From JBBQNR01 sp963774075 (GTDB lineage: Bacteria; Actinomycetota; Thermoleophilia; Solirubrobacterales; JBBDJG01): 64,000 nt of DNA. The notes below the pieces were generated by a model. The model was not told where the DNA came from. It did not search any database and saw only the letters and a list, made by a program, of their open reading frames with translations. Both the position numbers and the translations under genes were made by a program. This document shows, piece after piece, positions 51,421 through 58,777 of this stretch (position 1 is the first letter of the stretch; each line of letters starts with the position of its first letter). The DNA is taken from the NCBI GenBank assembly GCA_963774075.1, contig CAVZDP010000001.1, forward strand, positions 124,001 through 188,000, written 5' to 3'.

Positions 51421-52590
51421 TCAGTCGCCCCAGCCGGCGGTGTCGACGGAACTCGGCGCCCCGACCGGATCCTTGGCCGGATAGGGCGGCGGCTTGGCCT
51501 TCTTGCGGTGAAGGCGAAGCTGGGTCGAGGGGTCCCAGAAGTTCGCGTCGGAGCGGCTGTTCACGAACTCCTCCATCGGAGTGGCCGGCGATTCGCCCTC
51601 GAGCCATCCCGAGCGGTTGTCCGGCCGTGGAAGGGAGCCGTTGTCGGGCTGGCGGGCGACGTTCAGCCCGAGCTCCTCGAACATCGCCCGATCCTCCTCG
51701 GGCTCGCTGCCGAGCGTCGTGAGGAAGTTGCCCATCATCACGCCATTGAGGCCCGCTTTGACGGCCAGAGGCTGGAGCTCGCCGAGGTTCTCCACGCGCC
51801 CGCCGCAGAGACGGAAGAGGGCCGCCGGGAGAATCAGGCGGAAGATCGCGATGAACTTGACCGCGTCCCAGGGGTCGATCAGCTCGCGATCGCCGAACTT
51901 GGTGCCGGTCCGCGGGTTGAGGAGGTTGATCGGCACGCTCGTCGGGTCGAGCTCGGCGAGCTCGAATGCCATCTCGACCCGCTGCCGGCGCGACTCGCCG
52001 AGATTCAGGATGCCGCCGACGCAGGTCTCGAGGCCCGCGTCCTTGACCGCCTCGATGGTGCGCACGCGACCCTCGTACTTCACCGTCGTGGTCACCTCGT
52101 CGTAGTAGCTGCGAGACGTCTCGACGTTGTGGTGGACGCGCTGGATGCCGGCGTCCTTGAGCTTGTGCGCTCGCTCGACCGACATGTGGCCGATCGACGC
52201 GCAGCGCTTGAGGTTCGTGTGCTCCGCGACGAGCCGGGCGCCCTCGAGGATCTTCTCGAAGTCCCGCTTGGAGAGTCCCTGGCCTTGCGTGACCATGCAG
52301 AAGCGGTGGGCGCCGCCGGCCTCGGCCGCTCTCGCATGCTCGAGGATCTGGTCGGGCTCCATCATCGCGTGCATCGGAGTCGCGGCGTCGGCGAACCGGG
52401 ACTGGGCGCAGAAGCCGCAGTCCTCGGCACAGCCCCCGCTCTTGGCGTTGACGAGGGAGCACATGTCGGTGGAGTCACCGAAACCGTCCTGGCGAACCTG
52501 CCAGGCGATCTCGACCAAGCGCTCGATATCGGCGCGCTCCGTCAGCTCTCCAAGCTCGAGCGCTTCCTCGAATTCGATCAGCGGCGGCAT
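51421..52590 (-). CDS. bioB: biotin synthase
   Basis: Radical-SAM sulfur insertion enzyme of 389 residues. The CxxxCxxC cluster motif is C54, C58, C61 in SGGCAEDCGFCAQS. YHHNVETSRSYY-like VHHNVETSRSYYDEV and GGRVENLGELQPLA are family blocks. A C-terminal extension of about 40 residues (SRSDANFWDPSTQLRLHRKK) exceeds the usual length. ATG 52590 is behind GGAGAGGACGACG. A TAGGCT box lies 33 bases upstream, and a family B element separates it from the hydratase gene. Confidence 0.94.
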   Translation of the reverse strand: MPPLIEFEEALELGELTERADIERLVEIAWQVRQDGFGDSTDMCSLVNAKSGGCAEDCGFCAQSRFADAATPMHAMMEPDQILEHARAAEAGGAHRFCMVTQGQGLSKRDFEKILEGARLVAEHTNLKRCASIGHMSVERAHKLKDAGIQRVHHNVETSRSYYDEVTTTVKYEGRVRTIEAVKDAGLETCVGGILNLGESRRQRVEMAFELAELDPTSVPINLLNPRTGTKFGDRELIDPWDAVKFIAIFRLILPAALFRLCGGRVENLGELQPLAVKAGLNGVMMGNFLTTLGSEPEEDRAMFEELGLNVARQPDNGSLPRPDNRSGWLEGESPATPMEEFVNSRSDANFWDPSTQLRLHRKKAKPPPYPAKDPVGAPSSVDTAGWGD

Positions 52591-52670
52591 CGTCGTCCTC
52601 TCCGGATCGTCGATTGCGCGGAAGCCTAGGTAGGCGCCCGGACGACTCTGCCGCGTCGAGACGGGCTGGC

Positions 52671-52836
52671 TAGTGGCCCTTCTCGGAACGTTCGCGTGGA
52701 CTACGGCGGGGTCCGGGGCCGACAGCCAAGGACGCAGGGAGCCCACGTACTCCGTGAGTACGTGGGCGACTGAGGACGCCGGATGTCGGTTCTGGAGACC
52801 GCCGTATCCGGTGAGACGTTTCGGGAAGGGCCACTA
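52671..52836 (-). repeat. family B structured element between the hydratase gene and bioB
   Basis: Read on the minus strand it opens with TAGTGGCCCTTCCCGAAACG, the TAG being the hydratase stop, and closes with CGTTCCGAGAAGGGCCACTA. The conserved GCGTCCTCAGTCGCCC and GGGCTCCCTGCGTCCTTGGC flank a perfect 12-bp apical stem, GCCCACGTACTC / GAGTACGTGGGC. Further out, GGATACGGCGG pairs with its counterpart. It is oriented as the units at 7460 and 16181 relative to the upstream gene. Confidence 0.85.
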
Positions 52837-53670
52837 CCGTCCCTTCCAGCGCGGCTTGCGCTTCTCGCCGAAGGCCTTCACGCCCTCGCGGAAGTCCTCG
52901 GTGCGAAACGACGACAACCGCAACTCGATCAACTCGCGCTCGGCGTCCTCGCTCAGGCGCGGGAACGAGATCAGGCGGCGGATGATCTCCTTGTTGCCCT
53001 TCATCGACACCGGAGCGTTGGCGGCGATCTCGCTGGCGAGCGCAACCGCCGCCGAATGGAGGTGCTCGGCGGGGACGACCTCGTTCACGAGGCCGATCTG
53101 CTCGGCGCGCTCGGCGTCGACGTTGCGGCCCACCAGAAACAGCTCGCGCGTGCGCGCGGCGCCGATCGTGTCGATGAACTTCTGCAGCCCGGTGTGGCTG
53201 TAGATGAGCCCGAGCTTCGCCGGCGGCATGCCGAGCTTGGACCCGGCGGCGGCGAGGCGAAGGTCGCAGCTGAGTGCCAGCTCGAGCCCGCCGCCCAGCG
53301 CGTGCCCGTTGAGCGCCGCCACGGTAGGGAACGGAAACGACTCGACCGCGACGATCGCGCGGTGGAAGGGATGCGCCACGAGCCGCTCCGCCTCCTCGGC
53401 GAACACCGCGTCCGGGATGCCGCCGATGTCGTAGCCCGCGGAGAAGACCTTGCCCTCACCGGTCAAGATCACGCAGCGAGTGTCGATGCCGCTCTCTAGC
53501 GCCGGCATCACGTCGGCGAGGGCGTCGAGGATGTCGTGGTCGAGGGCGTTGCGCTTGTCCGGGTTGGTGATGGTGACGCGGGCCACCGCGTCCGCCGGGC
53601 GGTCCACGACCACCTTGCCGCCGGCGAGCTTCTGCTCGGGCTCCCGCGCCGGCGGCGCGTCGTCGCTCAT
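52834..53670 (-). CDS. enoyl-CoA hydratase/isomerase family protein
   Basis: 278-residue crotonase-fold protein. VTITNPDKRNALDHDILDAL, GKVFSAGYDIGGIPD (oxyanion hole) and LNGHALGGGLELALSCDLR are diagnostic. The second oxyanion segment is intact; catalytic Glu assignment is not certain, so hydratase or isomerase are both possible. ATG 53670 overlaps the carrier-protein stop as ATGA, implying co-translation. Confidence 0.92.
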   Translation of the reverse strand: MSDDAPPAREPEQKLAGGKVVVDRPADAVARVTITNPDKRNALDHDILDALADVMPALESGIDTRCVILTGEGKVFSAGYDIGGIPDAVFAEEAERLVAHPFHRAIVAVESFPFPTVAALNGHALGGGLELALSCDLRLAAAGSKLGMPPAKLGLIYSHTGLQKFIDTIGAARTRELFLVGRNVDAERAEQIGLVNEVVPAEHLHSAAVALASEIAANAPVSMKGNKEIIRRLISFPRLSEDAERELIELRLSSFRTEDFREGVKAFGEKRKPRWKGR

Positions 53671-53879
53671 TCGAGCACGACCAGCGCGTCGCCCTCGCTG
53701 ACCGACTCTCCCTCCTTTACCAGGACCTCCTTCACGACTCCGGCGTCCTCGGCCTCGACCGGCATCTCCATCTTCATCGACTCGAGGATCACGACCGTGT
53801 CTCCCTCGTCGACCGGGTCCCCGGGGGAAACCTCGATCTTCCAGACCGTGCCAGTTATGTGCGCTTCGATTTGCGCCAA
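53667..53879 (-). CDS. biotinyl/lipoyl carrier domain protein
   Basis: A stand-alone 70-residue biotinyl domain with the modification motif ESMKMEMPV (K36). IEAHITGTVWKIEVSPGDPV and KEGESVSEGDALVVLE are typical of BCCP C-termini. It starts at TTG 53879 behind GGGAGG. Its direct coupling to the hydratase and proximity to biotin biosynthesis suggest a carboxylase subunit of acyl-CoA metabolism; no carboxylase is in the window. Confidence 0.9.
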   Translation of the reverse strand: MAQIEAHITGTVWKIEVSPGDPVDEGDTVVILESMKMEMPVEAEDAGVVKEVLVKEGESVSEGDALVVLE

Positions 53880-53916
53880 CCCAACCTCCCAATCTCGGGA
53901 TCGCCGTCGCGCGGCA

Positions 53917-53976
53917 GGATACCTAGCCCCCTCCGGGGGACACCTAAAGTCCTGTGAGGCTCCCACCGGTCGCCCC
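53917..53976 (-). repeat. short family A unit between carrier protein and glycosyltransferase
   Basis: Minus-strand reading: GGGCGACCGGTGGGAGCCTC, then ACAGGACTTTAGGTGTCC, hairpin 2 CCCCC-GGA-GGGGG and CTAGGTATCC. Hairpin 1 is missing, as in the 54696 units. Hairpin 2 differs completely in sequence from CCGGC-GAA-GCCGG but is fully paired. Confidence 0.85.
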
Positions 53977-53981
53977 CCGAG

Positions 53982-53987
53982 TAACTT
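53982..53987 (+). promoter_or_regulatory. leaderless -10 box for the glycosyltransferase
   Basis: TAACTT ends six bases before ATG 53994, with no Shine-Dalgarno sequence. Confidence 0.4.
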
Positions 53988-53993
53988 GGGCGC

Positions 53994-54737
53994 ATGTCCC
54001 CTGATTCCCCGAGCGAGGCCCAAGCCTTCGAGCGCGTGGTGATCGTCGCCGCCCGCGACGAGGCCGATCGGATCGGCGCCACCGTGCACGCGCTGCAGCG
54101 AGCCTTCCCCGGCGCGCGCATCGTGGTGGCGGACGACGGCTCGCGCGACGCGACGCGAACGGTAGCGGAGCGCGCTGGTGCGGAGGCGACGGCCGGCGCG
54201 GCCGGCGAGCGCGGCCGGGGCAAGGGCGGCGCGATGACCGCGGCCGCCCGGCTGTTCGCTCTCGAGGCGGCGGGAGCTGAGTGGCGCACGATCGTCCTCT
54301 GCGACGGCGACCTCGCGGACTCCGCGGCGCGGCTCGCGCCGCTCGCGCAGGCGGTCGAGTCGGGTGAGTGCGATCTGGCGATCGCTTCGTTCGCGCGCCG
54401 CGAGGGAGGTGGCTTCGGTGTCGCGGTGGGGTTCGCCAGGTGGGCGATCCGCAACCTGACCGGGCTCGAGCTGGCGGCGCCGATATCGGGCCAGCGAGCG
54501 ATGCGCGCGCAGCTGGTGCCGGAGCTGCTGCCCTTCGCGCCCGGGTTCGGAATCGAGACCGGCATGACGATTGACGCCGCCCGGGCGGGCGCGCGCGTCA
54601 AGGAGGTAGAGCTCGACCTCGCCCACCGCGCCACCGGCCGCACGGTCTCGGGCTTCCTGCACCGCGGCCGCCAGCTCGTGGACTTCGCTCTCGCTTATCT
54701 TTCGCGCCGGCTTCGCCGGACACCTAAAGTCACGTGA
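53994..54737 (+). CDS. family 2 glycosyltransferase
   Basis: 247-residue GT-A fold protein. VIVAARDEADRIGATVHALQ begins it, the nucleotide site is IVVADDGSRDATR, and the metal DxD-like motif is VLCDGDLAD. Cell-surface polysaccharide or glycolipid synthesis is likely; donor unknown. The last about ten codons (RRLRRTPKVT) and the stop are encoded by a family A unit running in the opposite orientation, so the natural C-terminus may have been replaced. Confidence 0.85.
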   Translation: MSPDSPSEAQAFERVVIVAARDEADRIGATVHALQRAFPGARIVVADDGSRDATRTVAERAGAEATAGAAGERGRGKGGAMTAAARLFALEAAGAEWRTIVLCDGDLADSAARLAPLAQAVESGECDLAIASFARREGGGFGVAVGFARWAIRNLTGLELAAPISGQRAMRAQLVPELLPFAPGFGIETGMTIDAARAGARVKEVELDLAHRATGRTVSGFLHRGRQLVDFALAYLSRRLRRTPKVT

Positions 54738-54846
54738 GTTCTCCCTACGGTCGCCTCCCGGAATATCTCGCGCCGCCTTCGGCGGACACCTAAAGTCACG
54801 TGAGTTCTCCCTACGGTCGCCTCCAGGAACATCTCGCGCCGCCGAA
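54696..54846 (-). repeat. family A short-unit array, two units of 66 bp and a fragment
   Basis: On the minus strand each unit reads GGCGACCGTAGGGAGAACTC, ACGTGACTTTAGGTGTCC, then hairpin 2. The two hairpins are CCGCC-GAA-GGCGG and CCGGC-GAA-GCCGG, a paired substitution. Hairpin 1 is absent, which accounts for the 15-bp difference from the 81-bp units. The array overlaps the glycosyltransferase 3' end and reaches the glpK promoter box. Confidence 0.92.
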
Positions 54847-54847
54847 A

Positions 54848-54853
54848 TAGGCT
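54848..54853 (+). promoter_or_regulatory. leaderless -10 box for glpK
   Basis: TAGGCT ends nine bases before GTG 54863; no ribosome site is seen. It abuts the family A array. Confidence 0.45.
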
Positions 54854-54862
54854 TCCGCCGCG

Positions 54863-56341
54863 GTGATCCTCGCCATCGATCAGGGCACCACCGGCACGAC
54901 GTGCCTCGTCTTCGACGAGCGCGCACGGATCACCGGTCGCGCCTATCGCGAGTTCGAGCAGCACTTCCCCAGGCCCGGCTGGGTCGAGCACGACGCGCGC
55001 GAGATCTGGGATGTCTCGCTCGCCGTCGCCGGCGAGGCGCTCGAGGGGGCGGGATTGGCGCCCGGCGACCTGAAGGCGATCGGGATCACGAACCAGCGTG
55101 AGACGGTGGTCGCTTGGGACGAGGCGAGCGGCGAGCCGCTTCACCGCGCGATCGTGTGGCAGGACCGGCGCACCTCGGAGCGCTGCGAGGACCTGCGGCA
55201 GCAGGGCCTCGAGCCGCTGGTGCGCGAGCGCACGGGTCTCGTCATCGACCCGTACTTCTCCGGCACCAAGGCGGAGTGGCTGCTTGCGAACGTCGACGGC
55301 CTGGCAGAGCGCGCCCGCAGCGGGGCCGCGCGCATCGGCACCGTCGACGCGTGGCTTGCCTTCAAGCTCATCGGGCGGACGGTCACCGACTACTCGAACG
55401 CGTCTCGCACGATGCTGTTCGACATCCACTCGCTGCGCTGGGACGAGGAGCTGTGCGACGTCCTCGGAATCCCGATGGCGGCGCTGCCGGAGACGGCGAG
55501 ATCGGCGGAGGTCTACGGAGTCACGCGGCCAGAAGCATTCTTCGGCGCCGAGGTCCCCGTCGCCGGAATCGCCGGCGACCAGCAGGCCGCGCTCTTCGGT
55601 CAGGCCTGTCACTCGCACGGCTTGGGCAAGAACACGTACGGCACGGGCAGCTTCGTGCTGCTCAACACCGGGACTGACCCGGCGCCGGCGAGCGAGGGGC
55701 TGGTGACCACGGTCGCGTGGGGGATCGAAGATCGCACCGACTACGCGCTCGAGGCCAGCGTGTTCGTGACGGGGGCGGCGATCCAGTGGCTGCGGGACGG
55801 GCTCGGCATCATCTCCGATGCAGCCGAGACCGAGGCGATGGCGGCATCTCTCGACTCGAACGAGGACGTTTACTTCGTGCCGGCTCTGACCGGCCTTGGG
55901 TCACCGCACTGGGACCCTTACGCGCGGGGTACGATCGTGGGCATCACGCGCGGCACGCGCCGGGAGCATCTCGCGCGCGCAGCGCTCGAGGCGATCGCGT
56001 ATCAGACGGTGGACGCCGTCGAGGCGATGGAGCGTGCGAGCGGGAAGCGGTTCGCCGAGCTGAGAGCGGACGGAGGCGCGGTCGCCAACGCCTGGCTGAT
56101 GCAGTTCCAGGCCGACGTCCTCGGAGCTCCGGTGCTCGTCCCGGAGGTGGCCGAGACGACGGCGCTCGGCGCGGCCGGCCTCGCCGGCCTTGCGATGGGG
56201 TCGTGGACTCTCTCGGAGGCCGGCTCGCTGTGGCGGGAGGCCGCCCGCTACGAGCCGCGCATGGGGGAGGACCAGCGGCTCGAGCTGATCGCCTCCTGGC
56301 GCCGGGCTGTGGAGTGCGCGAAGAACTGGGCGAAGGCGTAA
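54863..56341 (+). CDS. glpK: glycerol kinase
   Basis: 492-residue FGGY kinase making glycerol-3-phosphate. AIDQGTTGTTCLVFDE is the N-terminal ATP site, SRTMLFDIHSLRWDEELC and GIAGDQQAALFGQACH are GlpK blocks, and GLGSPHWDPYARGTIVGITRGT is the second FGGY signature region. It is followed after 32 bases by a PlsC acyltransferase, so glycerol may be channelled to phospholipid. Confidence 0.95.
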   Translation: MILAIDQGTTGTTCLVFDERARITGRAYREFEQHFPRPGWVEHDAREIWDVSLAVAGEALEGAGLAPGDLKAIGITNQRETVVAWDEASGEPLHRAIVWQDRRTSERCEDLRQQGLEPLVRERTGLVIDPYFSGTKAEWLLANVDGLAERARSGAARIGTVDAWLAFKLIGRTVTDYSNASRTMLFDIHSLRWDEELCDVLGIPMAALPETARSAEVYGVTRPEAFFGAEVPVAGIAGDQQAALFGQACHSHGLGKNTYGTGSFVLLNTGTDPAPASEGLVTTVAWGIEDRTDYALEASVFVTGAAIQWLRDGLGIISDAAETEAMAASLDSNEDVYFVPALTGLGSPHWDPYARGTIVGITRGTRREHLARAALEAIAYQTVDAVEAMERASGKRFAELRADGGAVANAWLMQFQADVLGAPVLVPEVAETTALGAAGLAGLAMGSWTLSEAGSLWREAARYEPRMGEDQRLELIASWRRAVECAKNWAKA

Positions 56342-56373
56342 CCGGGTCCGCAGGGCGGGGTAGCAGCCGGTGA

Positions 56374-57141
56374 GTGAAGGAGCAGGTCTACATCGATCCG
56401 CGCCCGCCGGAGGAGTTCGACAAGTACCACGCGCGGGTGCGGGAGCGTGGCCCTGACGCCGTGTATCCCATTGCGCGCATGCTGCTGACGGGGCCGCTCT
56501 GGTTCCTTTACCGGGCCCGTGCGATAGGTCCGGAGCACGTGCCGGAGCGCGGGCCTGTGATCCTCGCGCCGAATCACTTCTCGAACCTGGACCACTTCTT
56601 CCTCGCCCTCTTCCTGCGGCGCCAGGTCCAGTTCATGGCGAAGTCACAGCTCTTCAGGTTCCCAATCAACTTCATCCTCTCCCACGGCGGTGCGTTCCCG
56701 GTCTTCCGCGGGCGCAAGGACGAGGAGGCCTTTACAACCGCCCACGCGATCCTCGGCCAGGGGGGCCTCGTCGCGATGTATGGAGAGGGGGGCCGATCTC
56801 GCAGCGGCAAGCTCGGCAAGCCGAAGCCGGGCCTCGGCCGGCTGGCGCTCGAATCGGGCGCCCCCGTGGTCCCCGTCGCGATCCATGGCTCCGAGCACGT
56901 CCGCGACCTGCGCTTCCCGAAGGTGACCATCCAGTACGGAGAGACGCTCGCCTTCGAGCGGATCGGGCATCCGTCGAGGGAGCAGTCAGAGGAGGCATCG
57001 CAGCGGGTGTTTGATCGCATTCGCGACATGCACGACGCGCTGCGGGCGGACGGACGGCGAGGCGTCCTGCGTGCGCTTCGCTCGCGCCGGCCAGTGGGTG
57101 CTCCCTCCACGAGGGAGCGGCCCCCCGTGGTCACCCCCTGA
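56374..57141 (+). CDS. 1-acyl-sn-glycerol-3-phosphate acyltransferase-like (PlsC family)
   Basis: 255 residues. NHFSNLD is the NHx4D-type catalytic motif, EGGRSRSG the glycerophosphate-binding motif and APVVPVAIHG the third block. Likely membrane-associated, acylating lysophosphatidate. GTG 56374 gives MKEQVYIDPRPPEEF. The basic Arg-rich tail suggests membrane contact. Its position after glpK supports glycerolipid synthesis. Confidence 0.9.
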   Translation: MKEQVYIDPRPPEEFDKYHARVRERGPDAVYPIARMLLTGPLWFLYRARAIGPEHVPERGPVILAPNHFSNLDHFFLALFLRRQVQFMAKSQLFRFPINFILSHGGAFPVFRGRKDEEAFTTAHAILGQGGLVAMYGEGGRSRSGKLGKPKPGLGRLALESGAPVVPVAIHGSEHVRDLRFPKVTIQYGETLAFERIGHPSREQSEEASQRVFDRIRDMHDALRADGRRGVLRALRSRRPVGAPSTRERPPVVTP

Positions 57142-57192
57142 GGAACTAGGAGAGGCCTCGAGGCTCCTGCCGGGCTAGACTCAACCGTCCCG

Positions 57193-58275
57193 GTGTCACG
57201 GCAGCTCGAGCGGATAACGGAACGGAGCCGGCTCGAGGAGCTCGCCGAGCCGTGGGACCGGCTCGCTTTCGCCGAGGCGACGCCGTTCGGCTGCCACGGC
57301 TGGTTCTCGTCCTGGTGGGCTGCGTTCGGCGCCGGGACGGAGCTGAGCATCGACGCGCACTGGGACGGCGACGAGCTTTCCGCGCTGCTTCCGCTCAGCC
57401 AGCGAAACGGTCACCTCCACGCGCTGGCGAACGAGCACACCCCGGTGTTCCACCCGCCGTCGCGGGACCTCGAGTCGCTGCGGGCGTTGGTCGATCCCGT
57501 GATGGCGAACCCGGCGGCTCGGCTCGAGGCGCCGGCGATGGGAGCCGACGATCCGGCGCTCGAGCTGCTCGTCGAGTCGTCACGCGCCGCCCGGCGCCTG
57601 ACCCTCGTAGAGCGCCAGCACACCGCACCGATCGTCGACACGGGCGGCGACTACGAGGCCTACCGGCAAGAGATCAAGCACCGCCTCGGGGCACCCCTCG
57701 ACCGTTTTCGGCGCAAAGCGACGCGCGACTACGACGCCAGCTTCGTCTTCGTCGAGCCGCCGGCCGACCTCGAGCTGGAGCTGCGCCGGGGCTTCGAGCT
57801 GGAGGCGAGCGGCTGGAAGGGTCGCGCCGCCACCGCCATCCTCTCGTCTCCCGAGACCGAGCTCTTCTATCGCGGGGTTGCCGAAGCCTTCCATGCGGCG
57901 GGTGAGCTTCGGCTCTCGCGGATAGACCTGGACGGCAAGCCGGCCGCCTTCGACTTCTCGATCCTGCACGCCAACCGCCTGTTCCTGATCAAGACGGCCT
58001 ACGACGAGAGCCATCGAAAGCTGGCACCGGGGCTGGTGCTGAGGCTCGGCATCATCGAGCGCTGCTTCGAGCTCGGCCTCGAGGCTCACGAACTGCTCGG
58101 CGACGCCGAGCCGTGGAAGCTCAAGTTCTCCACGAGCGAGCGCGAGACTCGAACGCTTCGCAGCTACCCGCGCCGCCCGGCGGAGGCGACGCGGTACGCC
58201 TACCGCCGCGCGCTGCGCCCGGCGCTGAAGTTGATGCGCTCCCGCGCCAGGAGCGTCAGAGACTCCTCGAGCTAG
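57193..58275 (+). CDS. GNAT-type acetyltransferase, CelD/BcsL-like
   Basis: 360 residues. WFSSWWAAFGAGTELSIDAH, LDRFRRKATRDYDASFVFV and LSRIDLDGKPAAFDFSILHANRLFLIKTAYDESHRKLAPG follow the CelD/FemAB-related layout used in polysaccharide acylation. Substrate unknown. GTG 57193 is used, with TAGACT 11 bases before it; an operon with glpK-plsC is possible, as the gap is 51 bases. Confidence 0.8.
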   Translation: MSRQLERITERSRLEELAEPWDRLAFAEATPFGCHGWFSSWWAAFGAGTELSIDAHWDGDELSALLPLSQRNGHLHALANEHTPVFHPPSRDLESLRALVDPVMANPAARLEAPAMGADDPALELLVESSRAARRLTLVERQHTAPIVDTGGDYEAYRQEIKHRLGAPLDRFRRKATRDYDASFVFVEPPADLELELRRGFELEASGWKGRAATAILSSPETELFYRGVAEAFHAAGELRLSRIDLDGKPAAFDFSILHANRLFLIKTAYDESHRKLAPGLVLRLGIIERCFELGLEAHELLGDAEPWKLKFSTSERETRTLRSYPRRPAEATRYAYRRALRPALKLMRSRARSVRDSSS

Positions 58276-58292
58276 CTTGCGAGCCAGCTGGC

Positions 58293-58739
58293 TCACTCGC
58301 TCTTGCGCACGTGCCAGTCGACGGTCATCCGTGCGACGGCGTTGCCGTCCGCATCGGTCATCTCGACCGTGACCGGGAACTCGACCCTGCCGGTCGAGTC
58401 GAGCTGCGACAGGAGCTCGGGCGCGGTCGCCGAAAGCGTCGCGGTGGCGGTTATCTCTCCCTTCGCGAGCTTGAGGTAGTCGATCTTCGCGCTGCGGGCA
58501 AGCGGCGTGATCGCGGCGAGGCGCTCGGCGAAGGCGCCCACGAAGGCCCCGCCGGACGCCGCCTCACCCGCCGAGAAGAGCGCGCCCGCGTGTTGTGATC
58601 CGACGTGGTTCTTCAGGTTGTCGGCGTCGGGAAGGCGAACGACGCCTCGTCCCTCTGCGACCTCCACGTACTCGAGGCCCACGTGGTTGTTGTACGGGAT
58701 CGCCGCCTGCAGGCCCGCGCTGAGCGCCTTGTAGTCCAT
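58293..58739 (-). CDS. PaaI/DUF4442-type hotdog thioesterase
   Basis: 148 residues. IPYNNHVGLEYVEVAEGRGV and NLKNHVGSQHAGALFSAGEAASGG match hotdog-fold thioesterases of the YiiD/DUF4442 type; LKLAKGEITATATL is the second half. It probably hydrolyses an acyl-CoA. ATG 58739; convergent with the CelD-like gene. Confidence 0.82.
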   Translation of the reverse strand: MDYKALSAGLQAAIPYNNHVGLEYVEVAEGRGVVRLPDADNLKNHVGSQHAGALFSAGEAASGGAFVGAFAERLAAITPLARSAKIDYLKLAKGEITATATLSATAPELLSQLDSTGRVEFPVTVEMTDADGNAVARMTVDWHVRKSE

Positions 58740-58764
58740 CCATCGCCTCCTGTCTCGGTCGCCT

Positions 58765-58770
58765 TACCAT
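58765..58770 (+). promoter_or_regulatory. leaderless -10 box for the epoxide-hydrolase-like gene
   Basis: TACCAT ends seven bases before ATG 58778. It overlaps an earlier in-frame ATG at 58769, arguing for the downstream start. Confidence 0.4.
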
Positions 58771-58777
58771 GCCGGCG

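Noticed and set aside
53880..54926. N-terminal extension of the biotinyl-carrier gene
   Set aside because: The minus frame upstream is antisense of the glycosyltransferase and repeats; a good ribosome site precedes TTG 53879.
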